Origin: Actinomycetes bacterium
Lineage (GTDB): Bacteria > Actinomycetota > Thermoleophilia > Solirubrobacterales > Solirubrobacteraceae
Assembly (NCBI GenBank): GCA_021792455.1
Contig: JAJYUP010000002.1
Span: 19,040 to 83,039, forward strand
DNA length: 64,000 nucleotides
Direction of reading: 5' to 3'
The position numbers were made by a program, and so were the translations under genes. The notes beneath the pieces are model-generated. The model saw only the letters and a program-made list of their open reading frames with translations, was not told the origin of the DNA and did no database searches. Positions 7,921-14,752 of the stretch are shown here, piece by piece. How positions within the stretch are numbered: position 1 is the first letter of the stretch; the number at the start of each line of letters is the position of its first letter.

Positions 7921-9579
7921 ATGAGCGCACAGGAGCAGGCATCGCCAGCGCACGATCCGATCGCGGTCAGCGCGAGCGACGAGCAGCGGACGATCGCGCC
8001 GATCGTCGGGCCTCACGACCCGCGGAGGTTCACGGACTCTGGGATCGAGATCAAGTCGCTCTACACGGAGCAGGACCTGCCAGAGCAGCTGCATCTCGGC
8101 GAGCCTGGCAGCTTCCCGTTCACGAGGGGCGTCCACAGGGAGATGTACAGGAGGCAGCTGTGGACGATGCGCCAGTACGCTGGCTACGCCTCCGCGAAGG
8201 AGAGCAACGAACGGTACAGGTACCTGCTCAGCAAGGGCTCGACGGGCCTCTCGATGGCCTTCGACCTGCCAACCCAGCTCGGCCTCGACTCTGACAACCC
8301 CCGCTGCCTTGGGGAGGTCGGCAGGACGGGAGTCGCGATCGACACGATCGAGGACATGAGGACCGCCTTCGCGGAGATACCTCTCGAGAAGGTCTCGACC
8401 TCGATGACGATCAACGCGCCTGCCGCCTGCCTGCTCGCGCTCTATCAGATCGTCGGCGAAGAGCAGGGGCTCAAAAGCGATCAGCTCAGGGGCACGACCC
8501 AGAACGACGTGTTGAAGGAGTACATCGCGCGGGGCAACTACATCTACCCACCGCAGCCGACGATGCGCCTCACGACTGACATCTTCGAGTACTGCCAGGA
8601 GCACATCCCGAAGTGGAACACGATCTCGATATCTGGCTACCACTTCCGCGAGAAGGGCTGCTCCGCCGTCCAGGAGGTCGCCTTCACTCTCAGCTCAGGA
8701 ATCGCCTACGTCACAGCAGCGATGGAGAGGGGCCTCGACGTCGACGACTTCGCGCCAAGGCTTGCGTTCTTCTTCAACGGCCACAACAACGTCTTCCAAG
8801 AGGTCGCGAAGTTCAGGGCGGCGAGGAGGATGTGGGCGCAGATCATGAGGGAGCGGTTTCACGCCAAGAGCGAGAAGTCGATGATGCTCCGCTTCCACAC
8901 GCAGACGGGCGGAGTCACCCTCACCGCCCAGCAGCCGGAGAACAACATCGTCAGGGTCGCCCTCCAGGGCTTCGCAGCCGTCTGCGGCGGAACCCAGTCC
9001 CTCCACACGAACGGCTTCGACGAGGCGCTCGCTCTGCCGACGGAGCGCTCAGCGAAGATCGCACTCAGAACGCAGCAGATCCTCGCGCATGAGTCTGGCG
9101 CGGCAGACACCGTCGACCCCTTCGCAGGCTCATACTTCGTAGAGGCGCTCACAGACGAGATCGAAGAGAGGGCGAACGAGCTGATCGCGAAGGTCGACTC
9201 CCTTGGAGGCTCTGTGAACGCGATTGCGTTCATCACCGCTGAGATCGACGAGTCCGCTTGGGGCTACCAGGAGCGCTATCGCCTCAAGCAGGACATAGTC
9301 GTCGGGGTCAACGCCTTCGAGGAGGAGGACGTCGAGGTGCCTGACCTGCTCCGCGTCGACCCCGCCTCTGAGCGGGAGCAGGTCGAGCGGCTGAAGGCGT
9401 TCAAGGCCCGTCGCGACAACGCCCTCGCGCAGCAGCGCCTGCAGGAGCTGAAGAGCGCCGCCGCAGGCAGCGAGAACCTCGTCCCCTTCATAAAGCAGGC
9501 GTTGAAGGACGACTGCTCGATTGGCGAGGTCTGCGGCGCGATGAAGGACGTCTTCGGCGCCTACAGCCCAACCTTCTGA
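7921..9579 (+). CDS. Acyl-CoA mutase large subunit (methylmalonyl-CoA mutase type)
   Basis: The product is the TIM-barrel, substrate-binding part of a B12-dependent acyl-CoA mutase: '[20 protein letters not shown]', '[19 protein letters not shown]', '[20 protein letters not shown]' and '[12 protein letters not shown]' are family hallmarks. It is 552 residues and ends after the barrel without the DxHxxG cobalamin-binding domain, so it belongs to the two-subunit type and needs a separate small subunit, which is not in this window. The Tyr-containing '[14 protein letters not shown]' resembles methylmalonyl-CoA rather than isobutyryl-CoA mutases, but specificity is not proven. ATG 7921 is chosen (TAACCT 8 nt upstream, leaderless); the longer track ORF is antisense to the decarboxylase gene. 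Expected product: succinyl-CoA, or another rearranged acyl-CoA. Confidence 0.85.
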   Translation: MSAQEQASPAHDPIAVSASDEQRTIAPIVGPHDPRRFTDSGIEIKSLYTEQDLPEQLHLGEPGSFPFTRGVHREMYRRQLWTMRQYAGYASAKESNERYRYLLSKGSTGLSMAFDLPTQLGLDSDNPRCLGEVGRTGVAIDTIEDMRTAFAEIPLEKVSTSMTINAPAACLLALYQIVGEEQGLKSDQLRGTTQNDVLKEYIARGNYIYPPQPTMRLTTDIFEYCQEHIPKWNTISISGYHFREKGCSAVQEVAFTLSSGIAYVTAAMERGLDVDDFAPRLAFFFNGHNNVFQEVAKFRAARRMWAQIMRERFHAKSEKSMMLRFHTQTGGVTLTAQQPENNIVRVALQGFAAVCGGTQSLHTNGFDEALALPTERSAKIALRTQQILAHESGAADTVDPFAGSYFVEALTDEIEERANELIAKVDSLGGSVNAIAFITAEIDESAWGYQERYRLKQDIVVGVNAFEEEDVEVPDLLRVDPASEREQVERLKAFKARRDNALAQQRLQELKSAAAGSENLVPFIKQALKDDCSIGEVCGAMKDVFGAYSPTF

Positions 9580-9634
9580 ACCTCCGTCGAGGCCTGACAC
9601 CCGCATCTGAGGAACCCGCGAGGGGGCTTCGGAG

Positions 9635-9782
9635 GCGACGCTGCATGCAGCGTCGCGGGCAGGCCCGCATGCGGGCCTGCCGACGGAGAGGCGCATGCGC
9701 CTCTCCGCAGCCGGCGCATGCGCCGGCTGTTGCGCAGAGCCGCATGCGGCTCTGCGAAGGAGCCCGCACATGTGCGGGCTCC
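9635..9782. repeat. Tandem array of six perfect palindromes with RCATGY centres
   Basis: There are six adjacent perfect inverted repeats without spacer loops: 9635-9656, 9658-9681, 9684-9707, 9708-9729, 9733-9756 and 9759-9782. Arms are 11 or 12 bp, separated by 0-3 nt, with centres 23-26 nt apart. Five are centred on GCATGC and the last on ACATGT. Left arms are all different (GCGACGCTGCA, GGCAGGCCCGCA, CGGAGAGGCGCA, CAGCCGGCGCA, CGCAGAGCCGCA, GGAGCCCGCACA), yet each is perfectly complemented. The array lies 55 nt after the mutase stop and 11 nt before the next gene's -10. As RNA it would give six hairpins; as DNA, possible cruciforms or a cluster of dimer-binding sites. Confidence 0.9.
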
Positions 9783-9793
9783 AAGGGAGCAAA

Positions 9794-9799
9794 TAGGAT
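9794..9799 (+). promoter_or_regulatory. -10 element of the DUF2269-like gene
   Basis: TAGGAT lies 6 nt before GTG 9806, predicting a leaderless transcript. The -35 zone expected 17 nt further upstream falls inside the sixth palindrome of the array, so a protein bound there would affect this promoter. Confidence 0.55.
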
Positions 9800-9805
9800 G
9801 GCGCG

Positions 9806-10306
9806 GTGGCGATGCAGGATCTCTCAATCGGGACGAGCGCATATGAAGTCGTTCTCGCGCTCCACATCGCAGGCGCGCTCGTCGCCTTCGGATCGATCTT
9901 CGCCTTCCCGATCATGTTCGCGCTCGCACGCAGGCAGGATCACAGGAGCCTTCCGCTCATGCACAGGATCGAACGGATGATCGAGAGGGTGCTCATCAAC
10001 GGGGGGCTTCTCATCGTCGTCGGCGCAGGCGCCTACCTCGCGACTGCAGGCAAAGACTGGAGCAGGTTCTTCGTTGATTGGGGCCTTGGCGCAGCGATCG
10101 TGATTGGAGGGCTCGTCGGCTCAGTGATGATCCCGGCGAGCAGGCGTGCGGAGGCGGCCGTGAGCCGGGATGTCGAGAAGGCCTCCGAAGGGGAGCTCGA
10201 GCTGAGTGACGAGTACAGGCGCCTCGCGCGGCGGCTGACAGTGACGGGCCTGCTCTGCAGCGCGCTCGTGCTTGCGACGATCTTCATCATGGTGCTGAAG
10301 CCGTGA
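9806..10306 (+). CDS. DUF2269-like small integral membrane protein
   Basis: 166 residues with four predicted transmembrane helices (around 15-37, 53-75, 85-105 and 143-163) and a charged loop 'DHRSLPLMHRIERMIERV' between the first two. This layout resembles DUF2269-type predicted membrane proteins; no function is known. GTG 9806 (TAGGAT 6 nt upstream) is preferred; ATG 9812 is the alternative. The gene is separated from the mutase by the palindrome array and from asd by a strong hairpin, so it is probably a single-gene transcript. Confidence 0.6.
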   Translation: MAMQDLSIGTSAYEVVLALHIAGALVAFGSIFAFPIMFALARRQDHRSLPLMHRIERMIERVLINGGLLIVVGAGAYLATAGKDWSRFFVDWGLGAAIVIGGLVGSVMIPASRRAEAAVSRDVEKASEGELELSDEYRRLARRLTVTGLLCSALVLATIFIMVLKP

Positions 10307-10314
10307 GCCGCGGT

Positions 10315-10345
10315 GCGGTCAGCCTCGCGCCGGCGAGGTGACCGC
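10315..10345 (+). terminator. Hairpin between the DUF2269-like gene and asd
   Basis: Stem GCGGTCA-(bulged G)-CCTCGC, loop GCCG, then GCGAGG-TGACCGC: 13 pairs with a single bulge. There is no T-tract, as is usual for GC-rich actinobacterial terminators. It ends exactly where the asd -10 (TACGCT, 10346-10351) begins, so it could terminate the upstream gene or act as an operator for asd. Confidence 0.55.
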
Positions 10346-10357
10346 TACGCTGAGGCC

Positions 10358-10387
10358 GTGAACCTCGATGAGGGCGAGATCTCGTGA
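10358..10387 (+). CDS. Putative leaderless leader ORF overlapping asd
   Basis: TACGCT (10346-10351) is followed after 6 nt by a GTG that opens a 9-codon ORF (MNLDEGEIS). Its TGA (10385-10387) overlaps the asd GTG (10384) as GTGA. It therefore looks like a tiny leader peptide through which asd translation is coupled. No regulatory codon run (such as Lys, Thr or Met) is present, so classic attenuation is not suggested. Confidence 0.35.
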   Translation: MNLDEGEIS

Positions 10388-11427
10388 GCGAGAGCGGCGA
10401 CTGGAGGGTCGCCGTCGTTGGCGCGACTGGGCAGGTCGGATCACTGATGCTGCGCCTCCTGCGAGAGAGGGGCTTCCCTGCGCGGCAGATCGTGCCCTTC
10501 GCCTCAGAGCGCTCCATAGGGCGCGAGCTCGAAGATGGGCTCGTCGTTCAGGGCCTCAGCGAGGAGGCGATTCAGGGCTTCGACCTCGCGATCTTCTCCG
10601 CCGGAGGGTCGACCTCTGGGCAGTGGGCCCCACGGTTCGTCGCAGCAGGAGCGGTCGTGATCGACAACTCCTCGCGTTGGCGGATGGACAACGACGTTCC
10701 CCTCGTTGTCGCAGAGGTCAACCCTGACGCGCTGAGCGCCCACAAAGGGATCGTTGCGAACCCAAACTGCTCGACGATGCAGATGGTCGTCGCGCTGAAG
10801 CCGCTCTACGACGCTGCAGGGATCGAGCGGCTCGTGATCTGCACCTACCAGGCGGTCTCTGGCACAGGCAGGCGCGCGGTCGAGGAGCTGCTCGACCAGT
10901 CGCACGCGATCCTGCACGGCAAGGCGATCGACGCGCCAGCCGCCTACGCGCACCAGATCGCCTTCAACGTGCTGCCTCATGCGGGCTCCTTCGCGGACGG
11001 AGACGACCACACCGACGAGGAGCGGAAGCTGATGAACGAGACGAGGAAGATCCTCGAAGACGAGGAGATCGCGATCAGCGCGACCTGCGTTCGCGTGCCA
11101 GTCCTCAACGGACACTCTGAGGCGGTGAACGTGCAGACCTCTGAGGAGCTCTCACCAGCACGCGCCCGCGAGCTGCTCGAAGCGGCACCTGGCGTGAGCG
11201 TGATCGACGACCCGAAAGCCGCGCTCTACCCGCTCGCGATCGACGCAGACGGCTCAGACGAGGTCTTCGTCGGTCGGATCCGCCGCGACCCAGGTCATCC
11301 ACGTGCGCTCGAGCTCTGGATCGTCGCAGACAACCTGCGCAAGGGTGCGGCGACGAACGCGATCCAGCTCGCAGAGATCCTCGATGAGCGGGGCTTGGTG
11401 GGCCGCAGCGCCGCAGCACGCGCCTGA
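10384..11427 (+). CDS. asd: Aspartate-semialdehyde dehydrogenase
   Basis: Catalyses NADPH-dependent reduction of aspartyl-phosphate to aspartate semialdehyde, the branch point to lysine/diaminopimelate, threonine and methionine. The N-terminal dinucleotide motif 'VVGATGQVGSLMLRLL', the catalytic Cys in 'ANPNCSTMQMVVAL', the substrate loop 'TYQAVSGTGRRAVEELLDQ' and the late 'RVPVLNGHSEAV' are all present in order. 347 residues is the normal length. The GTG start overlaps the stop of a 9-codon leader ORF. No lysine- or threonine-pathway neighbour is present. Confidence 0.95.
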   Translation: MSESGDWRVAVVGATGQVGSLMLRLLRERGFPARQIVPFASERSIGRELEDGLVVQGLSEEAIQGFDLAIFSAGGSTSGQWAPRFVAAGAVVIDNSSRWRMDNDVPLVVAEVNPDALSAHKGIVANPNCSTMQMVVALKPLYDAAGIERLVICTYQAVSGTGRRAVEELLDQSHAILHGKAIDAPAAYAHQIAFNVLPHAGSFADGDDHTDEERKLMNETRKILEDEEIAISATCVRVPVLNGHSEAVNVQTSEELSPARARELLEAAPGVSVIDDPKAALYPLAIDADGSDEVFVGRIRRDPGHPRALELWIVADNLRKGAATNAIQLAEILDERGLVGRSAAARA

Positions 11428-11641
11428 GCAGTAGAAGGCGAGGAGCAGCAGGGGCGCCGAGGGGTCGAAGATGAGGGTGCCGAAGGCGCGCCCACAGCGA
11501 AGCACGGCAGGCGCGAGGGACGAGGGGCAGCGGCGAGGCCGGAGCGCTCGATGGCGAGCGGGGCGAGGCAGGCAGGACAGCGACTGACGACGGCCAAGAA
11601 TTCTGGGAGGAGTTGCGCCGACTCGCGCGAAACATCTCTCG

Positions 11642-12550
11642 ATGATCTCATCGGAGGCGCAGCGCACGCTCGTGAAGTCGCCGCCTGAGCTTTGGGCGGA
11701 GCTGAGCGACCCGGCTAGCCTCGCTCGCCATCTCGGTGCCCTCGGTGAGGTGAAGATCACCCGCCTGCAGCCTGAGCAGTCGATCGAGTGGGAGGCGGAG
11801 GCCGCCTCAGGCACGGTGGAGCTGAAACCGTCTGGCTGGGGCACGAAGGTGCGCCTGACGGTGAGACGCGAGCTGAGCACGGGAGAGGCCCCAGGGGCGC
11901 GACGCACGGACGATGGCGGAGCGGATGCGAGCGGGCTGGAGGCGGATGCGACGGAGCTCGTGGCCGATGCGACGGAGCTCGTGGCCGATGCGACGGAGCT
12001 CGTGGCCGATGCGACGGAGCCGGTGGCGGGCAGGCGAGCGGTCCCGCAGCCGCAGACAGGGCAGGAGGAGGTCGCTGGCGAGTCAGAGGACGCAGCACAC
12101 CCGAGAGGCACGGGCTGGCGGGCTTTCTTCAGGGCGCTCAAACCTCGGCGTCGGCGGATCGCCGCAACGACCCAACCGGCCATCGCAAGCGGTGAGAAGC
12201 TCGGCCTCGCGACCGATCCGGAGCGCGCGGCAGGGCAAGAGGGGGGTCCCGCTCCAGAGGAGGCGGGGCAGCGGCAGGAGGTGAGCGGCGGGGAGCAGGC
12301 GGGCAGGAGGCAGGAGGCGAGCGGCCGAGAGCAGGCGGGACAGCGGCAGGCAGCAGGTGATCGGCGAGAGCCTCGCGATCCAGGGGCAGCCTGTCCGCCA
12401 GGCCCCTCTCATCCAGACCCATCGGCGGGGGCGATCGCTGCGGAGGTCAAAGCCCTCGAGGTCGAGATCGCGCAGCAGACGACAGAGATCCTCGCAGCCG
12501 TGCTCGACAGGCTGGGCGCTGCCCACCACCGGCCCTTCTCGCGAATCTAG
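11642..12550 (+). CDS. SRPBCC-like domain protein with low-complexity C-terminal region
   Basis: The first ~80 residues ('VKSPPELWAELSDPASLARHLG...WEAEAASGTVELKP') look like a START/SRPBCC (polyketide-cyclase-like) beta-rich fold. Residues ~100-130 are four copies of the heptapeptide ADATELV, encoded by a 21-bp tandem repeat. The rest is Gly/Gln/Arg-rich and probably disordered, ending in a short amphipathic helix ('EVKALEVEIAQQTTEILAAVLDRLG'). Function is unknown. No Shine-Dalgarno or clean -10 was found immediately before the ATG. 11428-11641 upstream holds no convincing gene. Confidence 0.5.
   Translation: MISSEAQRTLVKSPPELWAELSDPASLARHLGALGEVKITRLQPEQSIEWEAEAASGTVELKPSGWGTKVRLTVRRELSTGEAPGARRTDDGGADASGLEADATELVADATELVADATELVADATEPVAGRRAVPQPQTGQEEVAGESEDAAHPRGTGWRAFFRALKPRRRRIAATTQPAIASGEKLGLATDPERAAGQEGGPAPEEAGQRQEVSGGEQAGRRQEASGREQAGQRQAAGDRREPRDPGAACPPGPSHPDPSAGAIAAEVKALEVEIAQQTTEILAAVLDRLGAAHHRPFSRI
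11945..12028 (+). repeat. 21-bp tandem repeat, 4 copies, in frame
   Basis: Unit GATGCGACGGAGCTCGTGGC(C) occurs at 11945, 11966 and 11987 without change and at 12008 with changes. It encodes ADATELV repeats inside the SRPBCC-like gene. The length is a multiple of three, so copy number can change without frameshift. Confidence 0.9.
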
Positions 12551-12587
12551 GCAGTGGCGATCGACATCCCTCCCGCCAGATGGGCAG

Positions 12588-12687
12588 GAGACTGAGCGGC
12601 TCGACTGGAGAGGCAGATCGGTCCGGCTCGGCCCACCGAGACTGAGCGGCTCGACTGGAGAGGCAGATCGGTCCGGCTCGGCCCACC
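12588..12687. repeat. 50-bp perfect tandem duplication
   Basis: 12588-12637 and 12638-12687 are identical (beginning GAGACTGAGCGGCTCGACTG). They lie in the 275-nt gap between the SRPBCC-like gene and the carboxylase beta subunit. There is no coding potential and no CRISPR-like spacer structure. Confidence 0.9.
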
Positions 12688-12810
12688 GTGAGGGAGATCG
12701 AGCGGGCTCGTATCGCCAGCGACGCCACCACATCACGCCCCAGCAGCCTTCCCGCGGCTCCACACTGGACTTGACACCGCGGCAGACAGCGCTTGACAGA
12801 GCGGCACAGA

Positions 12811-12816
12811 TAAGAT
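12811..12816 (+). promoter_or_regulatory. -10 element of the carboxylase beta-subunit gene
   Basis: TAAGAT stands 9 nt before ATG 12826. Two TTGACA boxes lie upstream (12771 and 12793), but the nearer one is only 12 nt from the -10, shorter than the usual 17. No Shine-Dalgarno is present, so the mRNA should be leaderless or nearly so. Confidence 0.55.
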
Positions 12817-12825
12817 GCCCCGCCG

Positions 12826-14391
12826 ATGCGCCAGCGGGCACCAGAGACATATGAGGAGCGGATCGCCCAGCTCCATGAACTGCGGGCGGCCGCCGTGCAC
12901 TCCGCGCCGGAGGCGGAGGAGAAGCAGCATGCGCGCGGCAAGTACACCGCGAGAGAGCGAGTCGAGAAGCTGCTCGATGAGGGCTCCTTCCAGGAGCTCG
13001 ACACCTTCGTGCGTCACAGGACCTACGACTTCGACATGCAGAAGAACAGGCCTTGGGGAGACGCCGTCGTCACTGGCGTCGGCACGATCGAAGGCCGTCA
13101 AGTGTGCGTCTTCTCTCAGGATTTCACGGTCTTTGGGGGCTCTCTTGGCGAGGTGATGGGCGAGAAGATGTGCAAGATCATGGATCTCGCCGCGAAGATC
13201 GGCTGCCCGATCATCGGCATCAACGACTCTGGAGGCGCTCGCATCCAGGAGGGCGTCGTCTCGCTTGGGGCCTATGGCAACGTCTTCCTGCGCAACGTGC
13301 GCTGCTCAGGGGTGATCCCCCAGATCAGCCTCGTCATGGGGCCGTGCGCCGGCGGCGCTGTCTACTCGCCTGCGATCACGGACTTCATCTTCATGGTCCG
13401 TGAGACCTCGCACATGTTCATCACCGGCCCTGACGTGATCAAGACGGTCACCGGCGAGGAGGTCGGCTTCGAGGAGCTTGGCGGGGCGATGTCCCACAAC
13501 ACGAAGTCTGGAGTCGCACACTTCGCCTCCGACGACGAGGACGCGTGCCTGCAGGACTGCCGCTTTCTGCTCAGCTTCCTGCCTTCGAACAACCTCCAGA
13601 ACGCGCCGAGGTTCCCGTCTGAAGACGACCCGCAGCGCATGGACGAGGAGCTCGACGACGTCGTGCCTGACAACCCGAACAAGCCGTACGACATGCGCGA
13701 CGCTGTCCGGCTCATCGTCGATGATGGCGAGTTCTTCGAGGTTCATGAGCACCACGCCAAGAACATCATCTGCGGGTTCGCGAGGCTCGATGGCTGGTCG
13801 GTCGGGATCGTCGGCAACCAGCCGAACCAGCTCGCCGGCGTGCTCGACATCGCCGCCTCAGCGAAGGCGGCGCGATTCGTCAGGACCTGCGACGCGTTCA
13901 ACATTCCGCTCATCACCTTCTGCGACGTGCCGGGGTTCCTTCCTGGGACCGCCCAGGAGTGGGGCGGGATCATCAGGCATGGCGCGAAGCTGCTCTACGC
14001 CTATGCGGAGGCGACGGTTCCGAAGATCACGGTCATCACGAGAAAGGCCTATGGCGGTGCCTATGACGTGATGGCCTCGAAGCACCTAGACGCAGACTTC
14101 AACTTCGCCTGGCCAACGGCGGAGGTCGCGGTGATGGGGCCTGAGGGCGCGGTCAACATCATCTACCGCAGGGACATAGCCTCGAGCCCCACCCCTGATG
14201 AGCGGCGCCAGAAGCTGATGGACGACTACAAGGCGCGCTTCGCGAACCCATACACAGCCGCTGAGCGAGGCTACATCGACGACGTCATCGTCCCGCGCGA
14301 AACGAGGCCGAGGCTGATAGGAGCGCTTCACACCCTCCAGAGCAAGCGTCAAGCTGGGCCCAAGCGCAAGCACGGCAACATCCCCCTCTAG
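12826..14391 (+). CDS. Acyl-CoA (propionyl-CoA) carboxylase carboxyltransferase beta subunit
   Basis: Crotonase-fold carboxyltransferase that moves CO2 from carboxybiotin to an acyl-CoA. Typical landmarks: '[18 protein letters not shown]', '[21 protein letters not shown]' (first oxyanion loop), '[16 protein letters not shown]' and '[34 protein letters not shown]' (biotin-side loop), and the C-terminal 'GYIDDVIVP'. At 521 residues it matches PccB/AccD5-type subunits. Its partner biotin carboxylase/BCCP subunit is at 20778, and a small epsilon-like ORF follows 23 nt downstream. With the mutase at 7921 it fits a propionyl-CoA to succinyl-CoA route. Acetyl- versus propionyl-CoA preference is not decidable here. 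Confidence 0.93.
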   Translation: MRQRAPETYEERIAQLHELRAAAVHSAPEAEEKQHARGKYTARERVEKLLDEGSFQELDTFVRHRTYDFDMQKNRPWGDAVVTGVGTIEGRQVCVFSQDFTVFGGSLGEVMGEKMCKIMDLAAKIGCPIIGINDSGGARIQEGVVSLGAYGNVFLRNVRCSGVIPQISLVMGPCAGGAVYSPAITDFIFMVRETSHMFITGPDVIKTVTGEEVGFEELGGAMSHNTKSGVAHFASDDEDACLQDCRFLLSFLPSNNLQNAPRFPSEDDPQRMDEELDDVVPDNPNKPYDMRDAVRLIVDDGEFFEVHEHHAKNIICGFARLDGWSVGIVGNQPNQLAGVLDIAASAKAARFVRTCDAFNIPLITFCDVPGFLPGTAQEWGGIIRHGAKLLYAYAEATVPKITVITRKAYGGAYDVMASKHLDADFNFAWPTAEVAVMGPEGAVNIIYRRDIASSPTPDERRQKLMDDYKARFANPYTAAERGYIDDVIVPRETRPRLIGALHTLQSKRQAGPKRKHGNIPL

Positions 14392-14414
14392 CCCTCCGCG
14401 CTTCGGTTGCCGCC

Positions 14415-14642
14415 ATGCACCACCGCCGATCGCTCGTGAAGCTCGTCAACCCCACCGCGGGCGCCTGTCCGGAGGAGGCGGCGGCGATCGCCGCCGCAAT
14501 AGAGCAGTTCATCGCGGAGACGACACCTGTGCGGGGGCCGCAGCGCCGAGAACGCGATCGCTGGCGTGAGGCGGCGCTGCTCGAAGGCGTGCTCAGCGGC
14601 CCAGCATGCGACCTCGCCGAAGACGTCTGGCTAAATACCTGA
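14415..14642 (+). CDS. Small acyl-CoA carboxylase epsilon-like subunit
   Basis: A 75-residue ORF starting 23 nt after the beta-subunit gene. The stretch 'VKLVNPTAGACPEEAAAIAAAIEQFIAET' followed by 'RWREAALLEGV' resembles actinobacterial AccE/PccE: a short 'NPTPEE' helix segment, then a Trp-Arg-containing helix near the C-terminus. These proteins bind the beta hexamer and stimulate the carboxylase. The position directly after the beta subunit is typical. Similarity is by pattern only; it could be an unrelated small protein. Confidence 0.5.
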   Translation: MHHRRSLVKLVNPTAGACPEEAAAIAAAIEQFIAETTPVRGPQRRERDRWREAALLEGVLSGPACDLAEDVWLNT

Positions 14643-14643
14643 A

Positions 14644-14673
14644 AGGCAGTTCTGTTTCGGGTATTATCTGCCT
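14644..14673. promoter_or_regulatory. Probable promoter/operator of the sulfur operon
   Basis: An unusually AT-rich patch after the epsilon-like ORF. TATTAT (14662-14667) is a good -10, with CTGAAA (14639-14644) 17 nt upstream as a weak -35. An inverted repeat AGGCAG / CTGCCT (14644-14649 and 14668-14673) brackets the -10, so a dimeric repressor could bind over it. The 5' UTR to ATG 14753 would be about 80 nt, long enough for regulation, and contains the palindrome GCTGATCAGC. No known riboswitch class was recognised. Confidence 0.4.
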
Positions 14674-14752
14674 GCCGGCGACTGGCAAGCGCGCTCGTCG
14701 CTGATCAGCAGATCGGCCGGCATTCGCCCAAGCCAGCATGAGGAGCAACACG

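Noticed and set aside
7897-8643. N-terminal extension of the decarboxylase ORF and, opposite, the N-terminal extension of the mutase ORF from 7198
   Set aside because: Each extension is antisense to the partner gene, and the leaderless -10s fix the starts at 7896 and 7921.
9635-9782. Palindrome array considered as a CRISPR array or simple tandem repeat
   Set aside because: Arms differ between units, spacers are 0-3 nt, and there are no cas genes; neither model fits.
12588-12687. Repeat considered as CRISPR
   Set aside because: Only two copies, directly abutting, with no spacer.
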